Assembly: GCA_900555175.1 (NCBI GenBank)
Contig: USJT01000030.1
Location: forward strand, 1 to 9,223
DNA from: an uncultured bacterium
GTDB taxonomy: Bacteria; Cyanobacteriota; Vampirovibrionia; Gastranaerophilales; Gastranaerophilaceae
Reading direction: 5' to 3'
Length of the DNA stretch: 9,223 nucleotides
A model generated the notes under the pieces. The model was not told the DNA's origin. It worked only from the letters and a program-made list of their open reading frames with translations, and made no database searches. Positions 1 to 5,472 of this stretch are shown piece by piece. Position 1 is the stretch's first letter. Each line of letters starts with the position of its first letter. Made by a program: the position numbers and the translations under genes.

Positions 1-23
1 AATTCAATGTCTTTAGTAATTTA

Positions 24-50
24 GAGATTCCGAAACGAGTTCGGAATGAC
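24..50. repeat. REP-like palindrome downstream of metG
   Basis: A perfect 8-bp inverted repeat, ATTCCGAA (27-34) and TTCGGAAT (40-47), encloses the 5-base loop ACGAG. Read on the minus strand, the flanks give GTCATTCC...GGAATCTC, the general form of REP-type palindromes scattered between genes in many bacteria. It lies about 26 bases beyond the metG stop. No T-tract follows it in the metG direction, so it is not a typical intrinsic terminator, though the hairpin could still protect the 3' end of the message. Only one copy is visible here, so its repetitive nature is inferred. Confidence 0.5.
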
Positions 51-75
51 ACATAATGTGTTATTTTCGTTTTTA

Positions 76-1638
76 TTATTGCTTTTTAGAAGATTTATCC
101 GCCAATTCAGAATCCAATCTTAAAAATACAGGTTTTATATCTTCTTTAGCTATTAATTTTCCACATTTTATATTATCTGCTGTCAAATCATCCAATTTTG
201 TTTTTAAATCAAATGATAATTGAGAAGCCATAGATTTTGCAATATTCGGGCAATAAGGATAAATTAAAGATGCGATAATGCACATTACATCAAGTACATT
301 TGTCAATACCTGACCGCATTCTACCATTTTGCCTTCTTTTGCTAATGTCCAAGGAGCTGTATCTTGAACATATTTATTTGTTGTGTCAACAAGTGATGTA
401 ATTTCCAATCCTGCTTCTGCGATTTCAAAGTTATCAAAATGATTTTTAACAATTTGAACAGTACCTAATGCTTTTTTAGCCAAAGGATTTTCTCCCTTGA
501 ATTCTTCTTTTACTTCACCGTCAAAATATTTTACAAGCATTGATAAAGTTCTGTTTAATAGATTTCCCATGCTGTTTGCAAGATGTGCATTAACTTTTTC
601 TTTAAAATCATCATCTGAATAGTTTCCGTCACGTCCGCAAGGTGCAGATGTTGCCATATAATATCTGAAAGCATCAGGATGTTCGAGCTTGAATGTTTCA
701 AGAACAGATGTCGGAGATATTACATTACCCAATGATTTTGACATCTTAGATTCATCTATCGTAATCCAACCATGTGCAAAAATGTGTTTTGGCAACGGTA
801 ATTTTAAAGCTAACAAAAATGCAGGCCAATATATGCTGTGGAATTTTAATATATCTTTTCCGATTACATGAACATCGCAAGGCCAATATTTTTTAAAGTT
901 TTCAGAAGGTTTTTCGGTATCATAACCTAAAGCTGTTATATAGTTTGATAAAGCATCAATCCATACATAAATTGATTGATCATCATCACCTAATACATCA
1001 ATTCCCCATTTTACATTTGATTTTGCACGAGAAACCGAAATATCTTGGATATCTTCTAACTGATTCAAAACCTCGTTTGCTCTGAAAGCAGGAACTATAA
1101 AATCAGGATGTTCTTTTATATATTTGATTATTTCATCTTTGTATTTTGAAAGTTTGAAAAAGTAATTTTCTTCTTTAACAACTTCAGGTTTTTTAAGGTG
1201 GTCAGGACAAAGTCCGTCTTCTGTCAAATCCTTTGCATTCAAAAAGCATTCACAACCTGTACAATATAACCCTTCATAAGAATTTTTATAAATATCACCC
1301 TGCTTCAACAACTTGTCAAATATATGTTGAACAATTTTTTCGTGATCTTCATCTGTTGTTCTTATAAATTTTGTGTAATCAATATCAAGAGCCTTCCAAG
1401 CATCTTTGAATTTTTGAGAATTTTCATCACACAATTCTTTTGGAGTAATTCCTTTTTCGGCTGCTGTTTTTTGAATTTTTATACCGTGTTCATCAGTTCC
1501 GGTAAGAAAATAAACATCATCACAACGTTGAGTGTAATGTCTTGCTATTATATCTGTTAATATTTTTTCGTAAGCATGACCGATATGCGGAGCTCCGTTT
1601 ACATAATCTATTGCTGTTGTTAAATAAAACTTTTCCAT
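76..1638 (-). CDS. metG: methionyl-tRNA synthetase
   Basis: This cytoplasmic class I aminoacyl-tRNA synthetase charges tRNA-Met with methionine using ATP, and so supplies both initiator and elongator Met-tRNA. The 520-residue product shows the HIGH signature (residues 18-21, in APHIGHAY) and KMSKS (298-302). Between them is the zinc-binding insertion with one knuckle: C126, C129, C144 and H147 (CxxC...CxxH). The WIDALSNY segment (226-233) and the FHSIYWPAFL segment (266-275) are typical of MetRS. The anticodon-binding helical domain follows from about residue 345. The protein ends near residue 520 without the C-terminal tRNA-binding OB-fold that longer MetRS carry, so it is a short form. The ATG at 1638 has a good Shine-Dalgarno AAGGA (complement of 1646-1650), 7 bases upstream. 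It lies 48 bases after the glycosyltransferase stop, probably in one transcript. No T-box or long leader is present in that gap. Confidence 0.97.
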   Translation of the reverse strand: MEKFYLTTAIDYVNGAPHIGHAYEKILTDIIARHYTQRCDDVYFLTGTDEHGIKIQKTAAEKGITPKELCDENSQKFKDAWKALDIDYTKFIRTTDEDHEKIVQHIFDKLLKQGDIYKNSYEGLYCTGCECFLNAKDLTEDGLCPDHLKKPEVVKEENYFFKLSKYKDEIIKYIKEHPDFIVPAFRANEVLNQLEDIQDISVSRAKSNVKWGIDVLGDDDQSIYVWIDALSNYITALGYDTEKPSENFKKYWPCDVHVIGKDILKFHSIYWPAFLLALKLPLPKHIFAHGWITIDESKMSKSLGNVISPTSVLETFKLEHPDAFRYYMATSAPCGRDGNYSDDDFKEKVNAHLANSMGNLLNRTLSMLVKYFDGEVKEEFKGENPLAKKALGTVQIVKNHFDNFEIAEAGLEITSLVDTTNKYVQDTAPWTLAKEGKMVECGQVLTNVLDVMCIIASLIYPYCPNIAKSMASQLSFDLKTKLDDLTADNIKCGKLIAKEDIKPVFLRLDSELADKSSKKQ

Positions 1639-1686
1639 TTCTTATTCCTTTTGGCTTTTTCTATCTTTTTTTATCTTATCATGAAC

Positions 1687-3318
1687 CTATTTTCTTTTAA
1701 ATATTATATATCTGAAATCTTTATCAATAACATCTTCTTGTGTATAATTTTGACTTACAAAACCGCAAAAACCTAATGCGTAATCATTACAAATATATTG
1801 AAAATAATAATCCTTCATACTCAAATTGCTAAAAACAATATATTCAGGCATTTTTTCTTTATAATATTGAATAATCCTATCTTCTCCAAAAGTTTCTACA
1901 TACAAAGGAATCAATGAATTATAATAATCATCGCCCTTTCTGTCTGCTAAGAAATTAATCATCATTCCTTCCGGAAAAATTACAACCCTGTCACTTGGCT
2001 TTGTTTTTTCTTTTATAAAGCTTATCAAATCATTTGTGCTTTCAGAATAGTTTTTACTTGTATAAACAAATCCACGTTCTGTTTGAATTTTGTTCCCCAA
2101 AGTACTTTGATATGCATAAATGTTTCCAACTAATAAACATAATGTAGTTATCAAAAGGTAAATGTTCATTACTTTTTCTAATTTCTTCGGTAATAATGTA
2201 AGCAATAAAACAAAAATTGATATCAATATTACAGATACATAATAATTTCCGTAAAATGTCAAAAGTAATAACCAAAAAACCTTTGCACTGACAAGAATTG
2301 ATGAGATTACTAATGTTTTTTGTTTTAAATCTAAATTTTTGAAACATACTACTGTCAATATAAGAAGCAAAATCGGTAAAAAACCAAAAGATGCAACTAT
2401 ATTGGTAGAAAACAACATTATTAATAAAAAATAACCGATTATTGATACAATAGAAGAACCTAATTTATTTTTTTCAAACAGTAATGCTCCGTAAACTATC
2501 AATCCAAAAGGAATTGCATTTTTTAGAAATAGCACAATATCTGTAATTATTGCTTTGTAATGAAAATAAACACCTACATTTTGATAAAAAAATGTCAATG
2601 TTTTAGTCTTTGACATTACTCCAACAATTTGTAATTCCCTAAATAAATCGGACAACTTCATTCCCTGAATTAAGAGAATTCCATAACTTATTAAAGGAGC
2701 TGATATAAAGCTTAAAAAAGCCTTCCAGTTTTTTTCTTTAACTATAAAGTACAAAATTACAAATGCATAGAGTATAAAATCATACTTATTTGAAATACAA
2801 CAACCTGCTAAAAATGAACTTATACAAAGGTTTAAATCTTTTTTATCATCCAAATAATTCAAAAGGAAATACAATGAATATAAAAATGAAATTAAACCGT
2901 ATAAAATAGCCCAAGAATATGGAAAATGAAAACTAAAAATACTTGTTGTCGTAACACAAACGCAAATCGTAAAAAATCCGATACAAAAGCTTGTAAATTT
3001 GCTTAAAAACTTTTGAGCAATCAAATATATTCCGCTAATTGCCAAAAGAGAACAAATCCACCCGGCACCGTATAGTGTTGTCAATTTTATTCCAAAAACC
3101 TTGTATAACAAAGCATTCACTTGATAAGACAATGGCCCGTAAATGTTAAACAAATCCTTAAACAAAACTTTTCCCTGAAGTATTTGTTCAGGATAATAAA
3201 CTTCACGCCCAAAGTCTATCAATATATTTGAATAATGTCCGCAATAAAAAAATAATCCTATAATTGTCAATAACCATAATAAAATCAGGTATTTATAATC
3301 TTTTAAAATCTCTTTCAT
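1687..3318 (-). CDS. GT-C / GT39-like membrane glycosyltransferase
   Basis: This is a 543-residue polytopic membrane protein, probably a lipid-phosphate-sugar-dependent glycosyltransferase of the GT-C fold (GT39/PMT-like); donor and acceptor cannot be read from sequence. The first membrane helix covers about residues 9-28. The loop after it carries DFGRE (35-39), whose Asp or Glu is the candidate catalytic acid, then a PEQIL.GK..FKDLF..YGPL stretch (about 43-63) typical of these enzymes. Many more hydrophobic segments run to about residue 413. A soluble domain of about 120 residues follows (FPEG, then PEYIVFSNL), likely extracytoplasmic. The start is set at the first in-frame ATG (3316-3318). 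The frame stays open to a TTG at 3352-3354, which would add 12 residues, but neither start has a Shine-Dalgarno and ATG is the better choice. It is probably the first gene of a two-gene operon with metG. The fold is fairly sure, the substrate unknown. Confidence 0.7.
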   Translation of the reverse strand: MKEILKDYKYLILLWLLTIIGLFFYCGHYSNILIDFGREVYYPEQILQGKVLFKDLFNIYGPLSYQVNALLYKVFGIKLTTLYGAGWICSLLAISGIYLIAQKFLSKFTSFCIGFFTICVCVTTTSIFSFHFPYSWAILYGLISFLYSLYFLLNYLDDKKDLNLCISSFLAGCCISNKYDFILYAFVILYFIVKEKNWKAFLSFISAPLISYGILLIQGMKLSDLFRELQIVGVMSKTKTLTFFYQNVGVYFHYKAIITDIVLFLKNAIPFGLIVYGALLFEKNKLGSSIVSIIGYFLLIMLFSTNIVASFGFLPILLLILTVVCFKNLDLKQKTLVISSILVSAKVFWLLLLTFYGNYYVSVILISIFVLLLTLLPKKLEKVMNIYLLITTLCLLVGNIYAYQSTLGNKIQTERGFVYTSKNYSESTNDLISFIKEKTKPSDRVVIFPEGMMINFLADRKGDDYYNSLIPLYVETFGEDRIIQYYKEKMPEYIVFSNLSMKDYYFQYICNDYALGFCGFVSQNYTQEDVIDKDFRYIIFKRK

Positions 3319-3432
3319 ATTACAAAATTTAACAAATAAACATACAAAAAGCAATTTTTACAATAAAAAAAACTTTATATAAATGTAAGGTAGAATAATA
3401 AAATTTTGGTTATTTAAAAAAGGTGGTAAAAA

Positions 3433-3858
3433 ATGGCTCCTGCTTGGTCTGATAATTTAGATTTATTGGCAATGAAAGGTGGTTTAGACTTTGATGCACC
3501 GTCATATATAACAAATCAAACTCCAAGATATATTGGCAGTTTATCAAATCAACCCTCACCGTTTAACGGTCCTGTTCCAAGCGCACCTAATTTATCACAA
3601 CCAAAGGTTGATGAATTTCAATATGACAAAGATGATAAAAAGAATCTACATTCAACCCCAACCTGGAAAAAAATATTATTCGGAACACTCGCAGCAGGTG
3701 CATTAGTTTTCGGCGGTGTAAAATTTAAGTCAAAATGGCTTCCTGCTCTAAAAAAATTACCAAGCAAGTTGAAATTTGATAAAGTCGGCAATTTCTTCAA
3801 AACCGGCTGGCACAAGTTTACTAATATATTCCATAAGAAAAAATCAGTCTCCCCTTAA
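3433..3858 (+). CDS. small single-pass membrane protein of unknown function
   Basis: I do not recognise this 141-residue protein. It looks real: a strong Shine-Dalgarno (AAAGGTGG, 3418-3425) lies 7 bases before the ATG, and the composition is ordered. Residues 1-60 are soluble and rich in Pro, Asn and Ser (QPSPFNGPVPSAPNLSQP). Residues 60-80 are charged. One hydrophobic segment spans about 81-98 (ILFGTLAAGALVFGGVKF). Residues 99-138 are strongly basic and amphipathic, with many Lys and regularly spaced Phe/Trp/Leu. No signal-peptidase site is evident, so it is probably a membrane-anchored protein whose basic tail faces the cytoplasm and could bind membrane lipid or nucleic acid; that is inference. 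It stands alone, divergent from the glycosyltransferase and just upstream of the putative origin. AT-rich sequence before it includes TAGAAT (3391-3396) as a possible -10 box, without a convincing -35. Confidence 0.6.
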   Translation: MAPAWSDNLDLLAMKGGLDFDAPSYITNQTPRYIGSLSNQPSPFNGPVPSAPNLSQPKVDEFQYDKDDKKNLHSTPTWKKILFGTLAAGALVFGGVKFKSKWLPALKKLPSKLKFDKVGNFFKTGWHKFTNIFHKKKSVSP

Positions 3859-3897
3859 TTAACATTGTAGAAACATAGTAGAAAAAATCCTTTATTT

Positions 3898-3925
3898 ATG
3901 TAGAAAACTCATGAGTTTTCTACAT
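3898..3925. repeat. perfect 28-bp palindrome made of two head-to-head putative DnaA boxes
   Basis: The left arm ATGTAGAAAACTCA (3898-3911) is the exact reverse complement of the right arm (3912-3925), with no loop. Each arm contains one box: TGTAGAAAA at 3899-3907 and TTTTCTACA at 3916-3924. Because the same 9-mer recurs outside the palindrome in unpaired form, a pair of facing protein-binding sites explains it better than RNA structure. A T-rich run (TTCTTTTTATAT) follows, so it could also act as a weak terminator for the small gene ending at 3858. Confidence 0.75.
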
Positions 3926-3944
3926 TCTTTTTATATAAATATAG

Positions 3945-3953
3945 TTTTCTACA
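3945..3953 (+). promoter_or_regulatory. putative DnaA box TTTTCTACA
   Basis: Exact copy of the 9-mer, inside ATAGTTTTCTACAAA (3941-3955), a 15-base string that recurs identically at 4029-4043. It points towards the A/T tract and dnaN. Confidence 0.6.
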
Positions 3954-3976
3954 AAAACAACAAATTTTTCAAAAAC

Positions 3977-3985
3977 TTTTCTACA
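3977..3985 (+). promoter_or_regulatory. putative DnaA box TTTTCTACA
   Basis: Exact copy of the 9-mer, in the same orientation as the copies at 3945 and 4032. Three bases after it comes TTATCGACA (3989-3997), one base away from TTATCCACA, so the two may form a tandem pair. Confidence 0.6.
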
Positions 3986-4031
3986 AAATTATCGACATCA
4001 AAAATTCAATTATATCAAAGGTTTTCAATAG

Positions 4032-4040
4032 TTTTCTACA
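4032..4040 (+). promoter_or_regulatory. putative DnaA box next to the unwinding element
   Basis: The last exact copy of TTTTCTACA, within the repeated 15-mer (4029-4043). It is separated from the TTA triplets by 12 bases ending in GGAGC (4048-4052). In well-studied origins, the box in this position anchors the DnaA filament that opens the duplex. Confidence 0.6.
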
Positions 4041-4052
4041 AATAATTGGAGC

Positions 4053-4104
4053 TTATTATTATTATTAAATATATAATTATATTTATTAATATAATAATTA
4101 ATAA
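4053..4104. other. 52-base pure A/T tract: candidate DNA unwinding element with DnaA-trio-like start
   Basis: No G or C occurs from 4053 to 4104. The tract opens with five TTA triplets (4053-4067), whose complement reads 3'-AAT-5' repeated, the form of the DnaA-trio single-strand binding motif described in Bacillus subtilis. It follows directly on GGAGC and on the last box. The order box, G/C-containing spacer, trios, A/T tract is the expected one. Confidence 0.6.
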
Positions 4105-4142
4105 GAAAAATATTGTTCAAAACTAAAAAAGGTTACAATTCG

Positions 4143-4148
4143 TATAAT
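4143..4148 (+). promoter_or_regulatory. possible -10 box of the dnaN promoter
   Basis: TATAAT matches the -10 consensus exactly and would start a leader of about 65 bases before dnaN. No good -35 hexamer stands 15-19 bases upstream. Two further TATAAT strings (4175-4180, 4185-4190) are closer to the gene, so in this A/T-rich DNA the choice is uncertain. Confidence 0.3.
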
Positions 4149-4218
4149 TTTATTTTATTTAAAGTTTTAACAAATATAATAAATTATAATAAGAGAAAAT
4201 TTATGGGGAGTAAAAATT

Positions 4219-5340
4219 ATGAAGTTTGTTGTAAAAAAAGAAGATTTGTATAACGGTATAAAAATTGTTGAAAGAGCTACATCTGTCAAAGCTTTGCAAC
4301 CTGTTTTGATGAACATTTTAATAGAAACAATTGACAAAAGCACAATAAAATTGGTTGCTACTGATTTGGATTTGACAGTTATAGCATTGGTTGATGCTCA
4401 AGTTGAAGAAGAAGGAAAAATCACATTACCTTCAAAGACTCTCAACGAAATAGTTTCCAAGTTAGGCGATAAACTTATAACTTTTGAAATGGCAGAGGGT
4501 GAAACTTCCGTTAATATAACTTGTCAAAATTCAAAATTTGATATTATCGGTATTTCAGCATCAGAATTTCCTCCAGAATTTTCAAATATTCAATTGAATG
4601 AAGATGAAGGTTTTGAAATAGAAATAAGACCGTTTGTTAAAGCTGTAAAACAAGCAGGTTTTGCTGCTGCAAGCTATGAAACAAGCAACCTTTTATCAGG
4701 TATTGTTTGCGATATCTCGGAAAATGTTATGGAAATCGCATCAACTGACGGAAACCGTCTTGCAAGAGTTCGTGAAAGTATTGATAACAAAGACAATCAC
4801 GCAAAACAGCTTATTATTCCTTCAAAAACATTGAATGAATTTATAAAAATGAGCGGTTTTATAGATGAAGATTCTGTTAAGATATACACTGAAAAATCAA
4901 AAATAATAATTAAATCAGAAAGAACAACAACAATTTCAAGATTGTTGGAAGGTCAATTCCCGAAATATAATCAGCTTATACCAAAGGAAAGTCCGAAAGA
5001 AGCTTTGGTAAATGTAGCACAAATGATATCAGCATTGGAACGTGTATCAATTATGGTTAACGAAAAAACAAGTATCGTAAAACTTGAATTTAGCCTGAAT
5101 ACATTGAAATTGACTGCTGATACTCCTGATTCAGGTAAGTCAGAAGAAAGTTTGGACATTAATTATACAGGTGAAGAACTTGTTATTGCATTTAACTATA
5201 AATACGTGTTGGAAGCTTTGAAAAACATAGATTCCGATATTGTAAAAATCGGATTAAACACACCACTTTCAGCTACAATGTTCAGACCTGACAGCGAAGA
5301 AGATTATGTATGCTTGATTATGCCCGTTCAAATCAGATAA
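4219..5340 (+). CDS. dnaN: DNA polymerase III beta subunit (sliding clamp)
   Basis: This is the ring-shaped dimeric processivity clamp that encircles DNA and tethers DNA polymerase III and other replication and repair proteins. At 373 residues it has the usual family length, enough for three clamp domains (about 1-125, 126-255, 256-373). Family landmarks are LQPVLMNILIE (27-36), ASEFPPEF (114-121), the ATDG-like STDGNRLA (175-182), GQFPKYNQLIP (245-255) and the C-terminal MPVQIR (368-373), which forms part of the partner-binding pocket region. PSKTLNE occurs in domain 1 (71-77) and again in domain 2 (201-207), a visible trace of the internal repeat. The ATG has a Shine-Dalgarno GGGGAG (4205-4210), 8 bases upstream. 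It lies just downstream of the putative origin and reads away from it. A strong terminator follows, so it appears monocistronic. dnaA is not adjacent. Confidence 0.98.
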   Translation: MKFVVKKEDLYNGIKIVERATSVKALQPVLMNILIETIDKSTIKLVATDLDLTVIALVDAQVEEEGKITLPSKTLNEIVSKLGDKLITFEMAEGETSVNITCQNSKFDIIGISASEFPPEFSNIQLNEDEGFEIEIRPFVKAVKQAGFAAASYETSNLLSGIVCDISENVMEIASTDGNRLARVRESIDNKDNHAKQLIIPSKTLNEFIKMSGFIDEDSVKIYTEKSKIIIKSERTTTISRLLEGQFPKYNQLIPKESPKEALVNVAQMISALERVSIMVNEKTSIVKLEFSLNTLKLTADTPDSGKSEESLDINYTGEELVIAFNYKYVLEALKNIDSDIVKIGLNTPLSATMFRPDSEEDYVCLIMPVQIR

Positions 5341-5370
5341 AAATTTCAAAAATGTTTGAGATAGTAAACT

Positions 5371-5402
5371 AAAAGCAGATATTTATTTATATCTGCTTTT
5401 TT
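5371..5402 (+). terminator. intrinsic terminator after dnaN
   Basis: A 12-bp perfect stem, AAAAGCAGATAT (5371-5382) with ATATCTGCTTTT (5389-5400), has the 6-base loop TTATTT. The stem ends in the run of six T's at 5397-5402. It begins 30 bases after the dnaN stop. The A-run on the left arm means it could also work weakly on the other strand, but no minus-strand gene needs it. Confidence 0.85.
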
Positions 5403-5472
5403 ATAAAAAATAGCAAAATTTTTTCTTTTTGGATTTTAAAAAGAAAATAAAAAAATATACAGAAAGGTAAAA

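Larger units (their letters stand above)
3859..4218. other. oriC: candidate chromosomal replication origin (oriC)
   Basis: This 360-base gene-free region upstream of dnaN has origin architecture. Five exact copies of TTTTCTACA occur: one on the minus strand (3899-3907) and four on the plus strand (3916-3924, 3945-3953, 3977-3985, 4032-4040). Near-copies with one change lie at 3866-3874 and 3877-3885 (minus strand). TTATCGACA at 3989-3997 is one change from the classical DnaA box TTATCCACA. The array is followed by five TTA triplets (4053-4067) and a stretch of only A and T (4053-4104). Known biology: some cyanobacteria place the origin beside dnaN rather than dnaA, and TTTTCCACA is a reported cyanobacterial DnaA box, one base different from the repeat here. 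The assignment rests on pattern and position; no experiment or genome-wide skew is available. The dnaN promoter must lie within or just after it. Confidence 0.75.

Noticed and set aside
3319..3354. Upstream TTG start for the glycosyltransferase, adding 12 residues
   Set aside because: TTG is a rare start, it has no Shine-Dalgarno, and the extension (LFVCLFVKFCN) adds nothing conserved. The ATG at 3316-3318 is preferred.
3898..3940. The palindrome as a simple intrinsic terminator of the 3433-3858 gene
   Set aside because: The stem is A/T-rich and loopless, and its arms are copies of a 9-mer found unpaired elsewhere in the region. Termination remains possible as a secondary role, so it is not annotated as a terminator.
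3866..4040. Repeated TTTTCTACA units as a CRISPR array or phage repeat
   Set aside because: The units are only 9-15 bases, occur in both orientations and are irregularly spaced (17, 29, 32 and 55 bases between exact-copy starts). No cas genes are present. A protein-binding array fits better.
5421..5447. Second hairpin between dnaN and the ATPase gene (TTTTCTTTTT / AAAAAGAAAA)
   Set aside because: The stem is almost entirely A/T in a homopolymer-rich stretch and would be weak. It is probably compositional, and the dnaN terminator at 5371-5402 already explains the transcript end.
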